Source of the DNA: Irregularibacter muris
Lineage (GTDB): Bacteria > Bacillota > Clostridia > Eubacteriales > Garciellaceae
Assembly (NCBI RefSeq): GCF_024622505.1
Contig: NZ_JANKAS010000001.1
Coordinates: 62,001-126,000, forward strand
DNA: 64,000 nucleotides
Direction: 5' to 3'
Program-made: the position numbers and the translations under genes
In this document: piece by piece, positions 26,353 through 34,358 of the stretch
Position numbering within the stretch: position 1 is the first letter of the stretch
Layout: every line of letters starts with the position of its first letter
Notes under the pieces: generated by a model
The model's database searches: none
What the model saw: only the letters and a program-made list of their open reading frames with translations
What the model was told of the DNA's origin: nothing

Positions 26353-27213
26353 ATTAATAGTTTTATGAGCTGGATAGGTGGCAAGAAATCTTTAAGAGAA
26401 TTAATTGTATCTCTCTTTCCTTTATATTATGAACGATATATAGAAGTGTTTGGAGGCGGAGGCTGGGTACTATTTCATAAGCCACCGGGCAATGATTTTG
26501 AAGTATATAACGATTTTAATGGACTCTTAACCAATCTCTATCGCTGTGTAAGGGAGAAACCAAACGAGTTAATAGATGCACTATATTTTGTGTTAAACTC
26601 CCGTGAGGATTTCAACATAGTAAAGGAGGCACTTGCAAGAGACAGTCCTAAAAGTGATGTAATAAGAGCCTCATATTTTTATCAATTGATTCGCTATAGC
26701 TATGCATCAGGCCTTACTAGCTTTGGAAGTCAGCCTCATGATATGTGGAGCAACTTTCCATTAATTGAACAGGCACATAGAAGACTTAGTAAAGTAGTGG
26801 TTGAAAATAAAGATTTTGAAAAGCTGATAAGGCAGTATGACCGCCCTGTCAGCTTTTTCTATGCAGATCCACCGTATTTTGAAACAGAAAAGTATTATAA
26901 AAATGTTGGTGAAGATGGATTTAAGAAAGAAGATCATATAAGACTCCGAGATACCCTGATGGGCATTGAGGGAAAGTTCTTGCTTTCCTACAATGACTGT
27001 TCTTTTATTAGAGAGCTATACGATGCACCAAACATCCAGATTGAAAGCTACACCCGTATCAATAATATTAAACAGCGCTATGATAATGGTGCCCAATTTC
27101 CTGAAATACTGGTGGCAAATTATGATATGCACGAAAGGGAGATAAATTCTCCATCACAAATTAATTTATTTGAAATGAAAAATGGAATAGGAAAACAAGG
27201 AGGAATTTTATAA
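26353..27213 (+). CDS. DNA adenine methylase (D12 class, Dam-like)
   Basis: An N6-adenine methyltransferase. SAM motif FGGGGWVLF near the N-terminus, catalytic motif DPPY (about 170), and FLLSYND later, the order of alpha-class D12 enzymes. The length (about 286 aa) is normal. Start: an ATG at 26365 has no ribosome site, whereas an in-frame ATT at 26353 gives INSFMSWIGGKK and has AGGTG 9 nt upstream. ATT initiation is proposed but unproven. Methylation of adenine would mask the element from restriction and complement the ArdA proteins. It overlaps the next gene by one base. Confidence 0.85.
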   Translation: MNSFMSWIGGKKSLRELIVSLFPLYYERYIEVFGGGGWVLFHKPPGNDFEVYNDFNGLLTNLYRCVREKPNELIDALYFVLNSREDFNIVKEALARDSPKSDVIRASYFYQLIRYSYASGLTSFGSQPHDMWSNFPLIEQAHRRLSKVVVENKDFEKLIRQYDRPVSFFYADPPYFETEKYYKNVGEDGFKKEDHIRLRDTLMGIEGKFLLSYNDCSFIRELYDAPNIQIESYTRINNIKQRYDNGAQFPEILVANYDMHEREINSPSQINLFEMKNGIGKQGGIL

Positions 27214-27710
27214 TGAAAATGATTAAAGAATCTTTAGACAACAACATTAGTTTACCAAATGAAATACTTAATGCAGCAGACCTTACAGGGTGTGAAGAAA
27301 TTGAATTTAACACCTTAGAGAATGCTGTTGTAGCTATGAAAACAACTATGAAAGCAATGGAGCTTATAAAGGTGGCAGAAGGACTTAAAAATCTCTCAGA
27401 AGAGTTAATTGTTCATCTTGCAGGGATATGTGGGAGATGTCATGATTGCTCCTACTGTGAGAGATTTGAAGAATTTGATGAGATTATTGTCCCAGATCAT
27501 CTTCTTGAAGAAGCTGGTATTCCAAAGGATGCTAAGCTCTGTGCTTGTACTGAGGAAGACAGCGGTGAAATCGTAGTAATGCAGGCGGATTATGACTATG
27601 ATATAGCCGATGTACCAAAGTTTGTTATTGATATCTTTGAGATGTCAGGTATCTGCATCAGAGAATTAGAAGAAAGGATTATGATGGAGGATATTGTCTA
27701 TGGAGATTAA
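27213..27710 (+). CDS. Conjugative-element protein with a Cys cluster
   Basis: A 165-residue acidic protein. The N-terminus (KESLDNNISLPNEILNAADL) resembles the first strands of AbrB-like domains. A cluster CGRCHDCSYC at about 73-82 plus Cys108/110 could bind zinc or an Fe-S centre. No enzyme family is recognised. It is coupled to the Dam gene (TAATG overlap) and 17 bp from the next gene, so it is part of the same operon. Confidence 0.7.
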   Translation: MKMIKESLDNNISLPNEILNAADLTGCEEIEFNTLENAVVAMKTTMKAMELIKVAEGLKNLSEELIVHLAGICGRCHDCSYCERFEEFDEIIVPDHLLEEAGIPKDAKLCACTEEDSGEIVVMQADYDYDIADVPKFVIDIFEMSGICIRELEERIMMEDIVYGD

Positions 27711-27727
27711 ATGATGGGAGGTAAATC

Positions 27728-28285
27728 ATGAGAGGAATTGAGCTAAAGAATGACTGTATATTTTATTATGGAAATACTTCAGGATATGTGGAAGACGGCA
27801 CTGCAATAGTAGATTCTATGTTTCAAAATGAGGAATTCAGTCAGTGGCTTAGTAACCGTAAGCTTACAGCAAAATGGACAGAGGGGGTGTTTGAAAGACT
27901 TTCAAAAGAAGGTGTACTGCTTATTAATAATGAAAGACCAGTACCTCTTAAAGACTGTCGTATCTGGCAGCTAAGAGCTGATGTAAGTCCTGAATGTAAG
28001 TTTATAGGATATGAAGAACTTAAAGAAAACTTTGGAGAACCAGATAAAAATAACTATGAGCTTGTATATGAAGGAGAAATAGAAACAAATGATTTAGAAT
28101 CTATCTATTCAAAGTTTAATCTAAATCATCCTCGTGGATTTACTGGACACTCACTGTCAATGTCAGATGTAGTTGAGCTATATGATGACAATGGCAGTGA
28201 GTTTTATTATGCAGATCGTTTCGGATTTAAAGAGATTGATTTTGAAGGAAAGGATCAGATACAAGATATTAATATGAGAATTTAA
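27728..28285 (+). CDS. YodL-like domain protein
   Basis: A 185-residue protein. The C-terminal part (about 115-178: YELVYEGEI, LNHPRGFTGHSLSMSDVVEL, FGFKEIDF) matches the YodL-like domain found in many proteins of conjugative elements. The N-terminal half has no recognised domain. The function is unknown. GGGAGG ribosome site; the gene is in line with the Dam operon. Confidence 0.75.
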   Translation: MRGIELKNDCIFYYGNTSGYVEDGTAIVDSMFQNEEFSQWLSNRKLTAKWTEGVFERLSKEGVLLINNERPVPLKDCRIWQLRADVSPECKFIGYEELKENFGEPDKNNYELVYEGEIETNDLESIYSKFNLNHPRGFTGHSLSMSDVVELYDDNGSEFYYADRFGFKEIDFEGKDQIQDINMRI

Positions 28286-28329
28286 AAATTAAAACCCTAG
28301 AAAATTAAAAAATAATGGAGGAAAACAGG

Positions 28330-28560
28330 ATGAAAAATATGTTAAGAAAAGCAAATGAATTTATAATAAGAAAGGCTGTCGCAGCAAAGGTAGCAGTTAG
28401 TAATAACAGTGGAGAAGGATATATTGATACAGCTGTAAAAATCCTTGTTGCCGTTGTATTAGGAGCATTGCTCCTTGCAGGCCTGTATGCATTATTCGGT
28501 GAAGTAGTTATGCCAACATTAGAAGAGAGAATTAAAGAAATGTTTAACTATGCAGGCTAA
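28330..28560 (+). CDS. DUF6133 small membrane protein
   Basis: A 76-residue protein with one hydrophobic helix (about 36-60, ILVAVVLGALLLAGLYALFG) in a basic/acidic frame. It matches DUF6133, small pilin-like or TrbC-like membrane proteins that accompany type IV secretion genes in Gram-positive elements. An upstream in-frame ATG at 28315 overlaps the ribosome site GGAGG, so the ATG at 28330 is taken. It is the only remaining sign of a transfer apparatus here. Confidence 0.75.
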   Translation: MKNMLRKANEFIIRKAVAAKVAVSNNSGEGYIDTAVKILVAVVLGALLLAGLYALFGEVVMPTLEERIKEMFNYAG

Positions 28561-28577
28561 AAGGGGGAAAGTTTAAA

Positions 28578-29933
28578 ATGAATCATAAATCAAAGAGAAT
28601 AATAAATATTCTATTGGTAGTTTGTATTTTAATTACCAGTTTTGTAGGCTCTGCCTATGCAACAAGGTTTGTATTTACTGATAGTGTAGGTCATTGGGCT
28701 GAGGATTCAATTAATAATCTCGCAAGAAAGGGTGTAATTCATGGATATCCAGATGGACTTTCTCATCCAGATGAAATAATTACAAGAGGAGAATTTTCCG
28801 CTCTTTTAGCAAGAATTATGGAACTTGAGCCAAAGGAAACGAATACGGTTAACATAGTATTTGAGGATATTGCAGGACATTTTGCTCAGAAAGAAATTGA
28901 GGCACTTATTGATGCAGGTATTATCATCAAAGAAGAATATGGTACTAAATATTTTCCGGATGAGCCTATCACTCGATTGGAAATGATTAAAATGTTAGTT
29001 AGAGCCATAGGTAAGGAAGAACATAATATGGATTGTACCTGTAATACAGGGTTTACTGATGAAGATGATTTGACAGAAGAAGAACGTGAGTATATCTGTG
29101 CTGGCAAACATTATAATATAATCTCTGGTTATCCAGACGGAACAATACGTCCTGACGGAGAGGCAACACGAGGTGAAGCCTTTGAAATCCTTGATAAGCA
29201 TGATGAAATTAAAGATATAATCGAACAAGAAGAAGCCACTGATAAAATAGAAGAAGATGTTGTAGATTCTCCTGATGTGGAGCAAGAAGATAAGCCTTCA
29301 GATAATGGTTCATCCTTAAATGGAGGTTCATCTTATGTACCAGCACCGAAATATGATTATACACTTCCAAACACTGCTTATGTAGGAGAAGAAATAAAAA
29401 TTATTCCAACTAGAAGTAATGTAAAATCTGTAACATGGACAGTCAGCAAAAATGGTATTCCTACTGAACTTTCCTCTGTGTTAGATGGAGAATTGAAAGC
29501 AGAAGGTGGAGTAATTAAAGTTAAGTCTGCAGGTAGCTATACATTTTCAGCTACGGCATTTAATAGTAGGGGCAGAACAGTTGTCTGTGAACAGACTGTC
29601 AGCATCTATCCAGTTATATCAGCACAATTTAGCTTGCCTGAAACAGCACATACTGATACTACAGTAGCTGTGGATCTTGTCACGGAGAATCTAGGAGATA
29701 ATTCCTTGATATGGACGATTAAAAAAGATGGCAATGAAACAGACCTTGAAACTGTAATTACGGGAGAACTTACAGGTAGTGGTGGCTTAATATTATTTAA
29801 AACTAATGGAGTATATGAATTAAGTGCCACAATTATCGATGATTTGGGAAAAGAAGTTATAGTATCAGATATTATTATAGTATATCCATTAGCAGAAATA
29901 AAAACGGGATTTTTTAAAAAATTGGCAATTTAA
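28578..29933 (+). CDS. SLH-domain surface protein with Ig-like repeats, apparently truncated
   Basis: A signal peptide (about 1-29, ending SAYA) is followed by three SLH repeats (about 35-210; each with FxD, HWAxxxI, GxIxGYPDG and a TRGE motif), which anchor proteins to cell-wall polymers. After an acidic, Ser-rich linker come two Ig-like repeats of about 95 residues with shared TWTVSK/IWTIKK and GGxIxxKxxGxYxxSAT. A third repeat starts (VYPLAEI) but breaks off after 10 residues with an unrelated tail. The gene is therefore probably cut by a rearrangement at about 29.9 kb. Confidence 0.8.
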   Translation: MNHKSKRIINILLVVCILITSFVGSAYATRFVFTDSVGHWAEDSINNLARKGVIHGYPDGLSHPDEIITRGEFSALLARIMELEPKETNTVNIVFEDIAGHFAQKEIEALIDAGIIIKEEYGTKYFPDEPITRLEMIKMLVRAIGKEEHNMDCTCNTGFTDEDDLTEEEREYICAGKHYNIISGYPDGTIRPDGEATRGEAFEILDKHDEIKDIIEQEEATDKIEEDVVDSPDVEQEDKPSDNGSSLNGGSSYVPAPKYDYTLPNTAYVGEEIKIIPTRSNVKSVTWTVSKNGIPTELSSVLDGELKAEGGVIKVKSAGSYTFSATAFNSRGRTVVCEQTVSIYPVISAQFSLPETAHTDTTVAVDLVTENLGDNSLIWTIKKDGNETDLETVITGELTGSGGLILFKTNGVYELSATIIDDLGKEVIVSDIIIVYPLAEIKTGFFKKLAI

Positions 29934-30033
29934 ATGATTACTTTTGCCATTGCATGGGCAGAGGATCTTGTCATAGTTGAAAGTGAAGTACCGTTATTTG
30001 TATTTTTAGCAATATTGTAATATAAAAAAGGAT

Positions 30034-30091
30034 TTGACAAAGTATGTATCATGCAATACAATATAGTTGTATCTTGTATTGCATGATACAT
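30034..30091 (+). promoter_or_regulatory. PadR promoter with a perfect 18-bp inverted repeat
   Basis: TTGACA (30034-30039), 17-bp spacer, TACAAT (30057-30062). The arms ATGTATCATGCAATACAA (30044-30061) and its exact reverse complement (30074-30091) are separated by 12 bp and cover the spacer, the -10 and the start point. ATGTAT/ATACAT ends are typical of PadR operators. Confidence 0.8.
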
Positions 30092-30137
30092 AAAAGGAAT
30101 TCGTATTAAAGAATATGCAACCATAAGGAGGCTGTTT

Positions 30138-30470
30138 ATGATTCCTTCACAAATGTTAAAAGGAATGCTCGAAGGATGTATCTTAGAAATCATACGTAAA
30201 CAAGAAACCTATGCTTATGAAATCTCAAAAAAGCTAGAAGAGTATGGATTTGGAACAATATCGGAGGGAACCATCTATCCTATCATCCTACGTCTACAAA
30301 AAAGTGATTTGGTAGAAGCAACCGTTCGAGAATCCAATAGTGGCCCGAAACGTAAATATTATCATCTCACTGAAGAAGGAGTATCCAGGCTCAACCAATT
30401 TAAAGGTCATTGGAATGAACTAGAATATGCCATTAATAAATTATTTGAAGGAGGAAAAAAGGATGAATAA
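30138..30470 (+). CDS. PadR family transcriptional regulator
   Basis: A 110-residue PadR-s1 winged helix. MLKGMLEGCILEIIRKQETYAYEISKKL, then EGTIYPIILRLQKSDLV, and the wing RKYYHLTEEG are all standard. It most likely represses its own promoter through the long inverted repeat just upstream. The start is preceded by AAGGAGG. It overlaps the following membrane-protein gene by 8 bp, a common PadR-plus-partner arrangement in which the membrane protein and the regulator are expressed together in response to envelope stress. Confidence 0.92.
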   Translation: MIPSQMLKGMLEGCILEIIRKQETYAYEISKKLEEYGFGTISEGTIYPIILRLQKSDLVEATVRESNSGPKRKYYHLTEEGVSRLNQFKGHWNELEYAINKLFEGGKKDE

Positions 30471-31131
30471 GTTAACAAAAGGATTATTAAAGAAGAATAA
30501 TACCAGAGAAGAAGCAATTTCTGAGGAAAATGATAAAATCTATACAGATATGGTTGTGTACTTAAGAAGTTCTAATCTAACGCAATATAATCAAGAACTT
30601 GTAAGGGAAGATATCATAGAATTGATTCTAGAAGGTCAGCAGCGAGGGGATAATATCCAAAAAGTCATGGGTGGCAGGTATAAGGAAATCTGTGATGAGA
30701 TTATTGATGTTATGCCTAAAAAAACAAGGAAAGATAATGTGATTGAATTTATAGATATATCTCTTAGTATATTATGGATTCTAGGGGTTATCGCGATAGC
30801 GAAGAACTTGATTAGTGGTCTAGTATCAAAAACATCTGAGTTTAATTTCATATTAACGATAGGAGATATTATTACGGCTATTGTAATTATAATCTTATCA
30901 AATGGGATTGTATGGTACATCACAAAAACTGCTTTGGATGAAAAGACAACAAAAAATAAAAAAGTTGAATTTTTAAAAGCATGGGTGGTTTTTTCCCTTA
31001 TCTTTGCGGCTGTACTACTTCCAAGTATTTATCTTGACACAGTCGTTGTCAATATCTCATTATTAATAGCAATTATTATTGCTTTAATCATTTTTGTTAC
31101 GAGTAAAGTGGTAAGCTCAAAAGTATTATAG
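30463..31131 (+). CDS. PadR-associated membrane protein (HAAS/DUF1048-like)
   Basis: A 222-residue protein. The N-terminal cytoplasmic part (about 20-95: QYNQELVREDIIELILEGQQRGD, IQKVMGG-YKEICDEI) resembles HAAS/DUF1048-type domains that travel with PadR regulators. Four hydrophobic helices follow (about 97-118, 126-148, 170-190, 195-215). The start at 30463 has GGAGG upstream; an earlier in-frame codon lacks one. Function is unproven; a role in envelope stress sensing or export is a family-level inference. Confidence 0.75.
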   Translation: MNKLTKGLLKKNNTREEAISEENDKIYTDMVVYLRSSNLTQYNQELVREDIIELILEGQQRGDNIQKVMGGRYKEICDEIIDVMPKKTRKDNVIEFIDISLSILWILGVIAIAKNLISGLVSKTSEFNFILTIGDIITAIVIIILSNGIVWYITKTALDEKTTKNKKVEFLKAWVVFSLIFAAVLLPSIYLDTVVVNISLLIAIIIALIIFVTSKVVSSKVL

Positions 31132-31204
31132 ACTACGTGAATTTAATAGCTTATTTGAACTTGATCTTGACTTTCATGAAATTATAGTTTATAGTGGCAC
31201 ATAT

Positions 31205-31281
31205 GCAGGGGGACTACATAGTAGTTGAGAAGGTAAAACCTGACCCTTTGAACCTGTTGGTTAACACCAACGTAGGGAGCC
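31205..31281 (+). ncRNA. TPP riboswitch, first of two
   Basis: Contains all THI-box hallmarks: GTTGAGAAGG, ACCCTTTGAACCTG and the closing ACGTAGGGA. Followed by its own terminator. A 48-nt stretch (from ACTACATAG to CTGTTGG) is identical to the second copy. Thiamine pyrophosphate binding should favour the downstream terminator. Confidence 0.95.
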
Positions 31282-31304
31282 TATCAATACGATATAGTAT
31301 TTAT

Positions 31305-31335
31305 GGACGCTCTCTATTGTGGGAACGTCCTTTTT
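31305..31335 (+). terminator. Terminator of the first TPP riboswitch
   Basis: GGACG...CGTCC stem with a long loop followed by five T. This is the expression platform of the first aptamer. Confidence 0.75.
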
Positions 31336-31365
31336 ATTTATAAAATTAAATATTACATAATTTAT

Positions 31366-31450
31366 ATTTGCGGGGGAACTACATAGTAGTTGAGAAGGTA
31401 AAACCTGACCCTTTGAACCTGTTGGCTAATACCGACGTAGGGAAGCAAAT
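31366..31450 (+). ncRNA. TPP riboswitch, second of two
   Basis: A second complete THI-box with P1 ATTTGC (31366-31371) pairing GCAAAT (31445-31450), GTTGAGAAGG, ACCCTTTGAACCTG and ACGTAGGGA. It lies 85 bp behind the first and directly controls thiD. Confidence 0.95.
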
Positions 31451-31475
31451 CACATACGAAATTTGTATATGATTA

Positions 31476-31503
31476 GGGTGCTTCTCTATATAGAGAAGCA
31501 CCC
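31476..31503 (+). terminator. Hairpin of the second TPP riboswitch
   Basis: A perfectly self-complementary stem starting GGGTGCTTCTC. The T tract after it is weak (TAATTTATT), so it may act as a terminator or block the thiD leader. The ribosome site of thiD (AAAGGAGG) follows about 20 nt later. Confidence 0.7.
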
Positions 31504-31537
31504 TAATTTATTATATATACATAAAGGAGGAATTTTA

Positions 31538-32362
31538 ATGAAAAAGGTACTTAGTATTGCTGGGTCAGATTGCAGTGGAGGTGCTGGAATACAAGCGGAT
31601 TTAAAGACGTTTTCTGCACATGGGGTGTTTGGAATGAGTGTAATTGTTTCTGTTGTAGCTGAAAACACAAGCCGTGTTATAGCCATACAGGATATCACCC
31701 CAGATATGATCGAAAAACAGATTGATGCAGTATTTGAAGATATTGAAGTTGATGCTGTGAAAATTGGTATGCTGTCTACAGAACCTTGTATGAAAGCAGT
31801 AGCAAAGAAACTGGAGCAATATAAGCCCAATAATGTTGTCATTGATCCTGTTATGTATGCGAAAAATGGTTGCCCTCTCATGGACCCTAATTCCATAGAT
31901 GCATTGATCCAGGTTATACTACCCTATGCTGATTTACTTACGCCTAATATTCCAGAGGCTGAGAAGATATCAAATATTGAGATAATCAATACAGAAGATA
32001 TGAAGACAGCGGCAAAACTTATTTATGATATGGGGTGCAAAAACGTTCTTGTCAAAGGGGGTCATGCTATTGGAGATGCACTTGACATTCTATATAGTGG
32101 GAAAGAGTTCTATTATTTTGAAAGCCAACGAATTGATACTCAAAACACCCATGGAACAGGATGTACTTTCTCTTCAGCCATTGCTTCTAATCTTGCTCTT
32201 GGTATGACAATGCCTGCTGCGGTAGACCAGGCTAAGGAATATATTACAACAGCAATTAAACATTCATTAAATATAGGTAAAGGTAATGGGCCAACACATC
32301 ATTTCTATGATTTATATAAAAATGGTTTGCATATTAAGAAAAGTGAAGGGGATTTATGTTGA
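31538..32362 (+). CDS. thiD: Hydroxymethylpyrimidine/phosphomethylpyrimidine kinase
   Basis: Phosphorylates HMP and HMP-P to HMP-PP, the pyrimidine half of thiamine. The ribokinase-fold motifs are clear: SIAGSDCSGGAGIQADLKTF at the N-terminus, VIDPVM (about 107), and the C-terminal NTHGTGCTFSSAIA with catalytic Asp/Gly loop. The length is 274 aa, single-function ThiD. Start chosen at 31538 because AAAGGAGG lies just upstream; the frame also runs back through the riboswitch. First gene of thiD-thiM-thiE, a salvage operon without de novo genes. Confidence 0.96.
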   Translation: MKKVLSIAGSDCSGGAGIQADLKTFSAHGVFGMSVIVSVVAENTSRVIAIQDITPDMIEKQIDAVFEDIEVDAVKIGMLSTEPCMKAVAKKLEQYKPNNVVIDPVMYAKNGCPLMDPNSIDALIQVILPYADLLTPNIPEAEKISNIEIINTEDMKTAAKLIYDMGCKNVLVKGGHAIGDALDILYSGKEFYYFESQRIDTQNTHGTGCTFSSAIASNLALGMTMPAAVDQAKEYITTAIKHSLNIGKGNGPTHHFYDLYKNGLHIKKSEGDLC

Positions 32363-32373
32363 AATAGATGTAG

Positions 32374-32499
32374 CTAGGTCTCTTTCTTGGCTACCACTTA
32401 TTTCTGATTACACTTGGAATCACAATTCCTGTAATGCTGATAATGGGTGTTTTATGTTTCATTATAAATAAAAGAAAGGTTGGAAATAGAAATGAATAA
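32374..32499 (+). pseudogene. C-terminal fragment of a membrane permease (possibly cytX)
   Basis: An open frame of 41 codons after a stop codon reads as one membrane helix plus basic tail (ITIPVMLIMGVLCFIINKRK) and overlaps the thiM start by 8 bp, as a coupled upstream gene would. It has no start of its own. In related operons an NCS1-type HMP transporter (CytX) sits between or near these genes, so this is probably its remnant after an internal deletion. Confidence 0.5.
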
Positions 32500-33316
32500 C
32501 TTAATGAATGCTTGTACGGACTTGCTTCATGAAATCAAGGGGAAAAATCCATTGATTCACAACATTACCAACTATGTGACAGTAAATGATTGTGCAAATG
32601 CAGTTTTGGCAATTGGGGCATCCCCTATTATGGCAGACGATGCTGCAGAAGTGGAGGAGATTGTTTCCATATCCTCTGCCCTTGTAATTAACATAGGAAC
32701 TTTAAACCAACATACGATTGATTCAATGATTATGGCGGGTAAAAAAGCCAATGAGCTAAATATTCCTGTAGTTTTTGATCCCGTTGGTGCAGGAGCTTCA
32801 ACGCTACGAAATCAAACAACACAGGAAATTCTCAGGCAGGTAAAAATAGATGTAATTCGTGGGAACTTATCAGAAATTTCCTTTATAGCAGGATTTAAGT
32901 CTTCCACAAAGGGAGTTGATACATCTATGGTAGATGAAAAAAATGATGCAGTAGGTATTGCAAAATTAGTTTGCCATAGATACTCATGTGTTGTAGGAAT
33001 TACAGGAAAGGTGGATATCATTTCAGACGGGATTAAAGTTGCTAAAATAGCTAATGGTCATAAACTTCTTTCTAAAGTAACCGGTACAGGATGTATGACT
33101 TCTGCTCTCGTGGGTAGTTTCTGTGGGGTAACAAAGGATTATTACACAGCTACAGCTGCTGGAATTGCTGCAATGGGAATTGCCGGAGAGATTGCATTTG
33201 AAAAAGTAGGAGTAATGGGAACAGGGAGCTTCCACATTAGTGTTATTGATGCTTTGTCAAATATGAACAGCACACTTTTATTAGAAAGAGAGAAAATAGA
33301 TGAAACCAAATATTGA
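32492..33316 (+). CDS. thiM: Hydroxyethylthiazole kinase
   Basis: Phosphorylates 4-methyl-5-hydroxyethylthiazole, the thiazole half of thiamine. Residues near the N-terminus ([32 protein letters not shown]) are the family signature. [10 protein letters not shown] (about 92) and the C-terminal [12 protein letters not shown] with the catalytic Cys/Gly loop are present. 274 aa, normal length. An in-frame TTG at 32480 exists but the ATG at 32492 fits the family. It overlaps thiE by 17 bp and so is translationally coupled to it. Confidence 0.96.
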   Translation: MNNLMNACTDLLHEIKGKNPLIHNITNYVTVNDCANAVLAIGASPIMADDAAEVEEIVSISSALVINIGTLNQHTIDSMIMAGKKANELNIPVVFDPVGAGASTLRNQTTQEILRQVKIDVIRGNLSEISFIAGFKSSTKGVDTSMVDEKNDAVGIAKLVCHRYSCVVGITGKVDIISDGIKVAKIANGHKLLSKVTGTGCMTSALVGSFCGVTKDYYTATAAGIAAMGIAGEIAFEKVGVMGTGSFHISVIDALSNMNSTLLLEREKIDETKY

Positions 33317-33938
33317 TTATACCCTTTACCTTGTAACAGATAGAGAAGTGATGAGTACGGGGAAATTAGAGAATGCTGTGGAGCAAGCTATTTTAGGTGG
33401 TTGTACAGTGATACAACTTAGAGAAAAGAATTGTTCATCTCTAGAGTTCTTCAAAATGGCTATAAAGATAAAGGATATTACAGATAGATATCAAATTCCT
33501 TTAATCATTAATGATCGAATAGATATAGCATTGGCAGTTGATGCAGCAGGCGTACACATTGGCCAGAGTGACATACCAGCAAGAATTGCGAGAAAATTGA
33601 TAGGAGACAATAAAATCCTTGGTGTGTCTGTATCGAACTTTGAAGAAGCGATCAAGGCGTACAAAGACGATGCAGATTATCTTGGAGTTGGAGCAATGTT
33701 TACCACAGATACAAAAACAGATGCAAAACTTACATCTATGGATGAACTTACGCAGATAAGAAAATCTATCCCACTTCCTATTGTAATCATTGGAGGAATA
33801 AACAAGGAAACCGCGGTAAAATTTATTGACATTGGAATAGATGGATTAGCTGTTGTTTCTGCCATTATTTCACAACCAGATATTCAGAAAGCTGCAATAA
33901 AATTAAAGCAAATTTTTAAAAAACATCTCATAAGTTGA
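33300..33938 (+). CDS. thiE: Thiamine-phosphate synthase
   Basis: Joins HMP-PP (from ThiD) and thiazole phosphate (from ThiM) to thiamine phosphate. TIM-barrel motifs: VIQLREKN (about 37-44), HIGQSD (about 87), [11 protein letters not shown] (about 130) and [10 protein letters not shown] (about 163). 212 aa, normal. It ends the operon. With ThiD and ThiM the cell can rebuild thiamine from salvaged HMP and thiazole under TPP riboswitch control. No obvious terminator follows; the flanking repeat begins 68 bp later. Confidence 0.96.
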   Translation: MKPNIDYTLYLVTDREVMSTGKLENAVEQAILGGCTVIQLREKNCSSLEFFKMAIKIKDITDRYQIPLIINDRIDIALAVDAAGVHIGQSDIPARIARKLIGDNKILGVSVSNFEEAIKAYKDDADYLGVGAMFTTDTKTDAKLTSMDELTQIRKSIPLPIVIIGGINKETAVKFIDIGIDGLAVVSAIISQPDIQKAAIKLKQIFKKHLIS

Positions 33939-34005
33939 CAGTTTTGTAATTCTCACCCTAGTAGTGAAGAAAGAGAAACAGCGCAGGCACCGCTCGAAAG
34001 GGAGG

Positions 34006-34235
34006 GAGAGTATAATTCTGATGACGTATTGTGATTCAGGGAAGAAGGCATAGGGTTTAGAAATAATATAGAGTAGATGACGGGGAATTTTGAGGTCAAG
34101 AAGCGGTAGAGAAACACTGCTTTTTGACCTTGTTTTGGGATGGTTTATAAATGACATAGGATAATTTGGGTGATGGTAGATAAGAGAGATCTAAAACAAT
34201 TATAAAAAGCATTAGTATTATATGGATTTTAAGGA
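34006..34235 (+). repeat. Right copy of the island-flanking repeat
   Basis: Matches 13110-13340: 20 identical bases at 34006-34025, then TATTGTG and about 65-70% identity onwards, including CTTTTTGACC, ATGACATAGG and AATTTGGGTGATGG. A frame from a GTG at 33964 reads into the core and ends like the methyltransferase tail (ESIILMTYC then stop at 34053). The rest of this 420-bp gap is the MarR promoter. Confidence 0.7.
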
Positions 34236-34280
34236 TTAAATAAGAAAGGGAAATAAGTATTTTAATTACTATAATTTAAT

Positions 34281-34347
34281 TTGACACAATGACTAAGCTA
34301 ATATAGAATAAAATAAAGGTAACACATTACCTTTATTTTATTCTATA
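34281..34347 (+). promoter_or_regulatory. MarR promoter with a perfect 21-bp inverted repeat
   Basis: TTGACA (34281-34286), 17-bp spacer, TAGAAT (34304-34309). A 21-base arm (34302-34322) is exactly reverse-complementary to 34327-34347 with a CACA loop. It covers the -10, the start point and reaches the ribosome site, so it can serve as operator in DNA and as a hairpin in RNA. Confidence 0.8.
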
Positions 34348-34358
34348 AGGAGATTGAT

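Noticed and set aside
31463-31537. N-terminal extension of ThiD through the second riboswitch
   Set aside because: The open frame crosses the riboswitch hairpin, and AAAGGAGG directly precedes the ATG at 31538, where the conserved kinase N-terminus begins.
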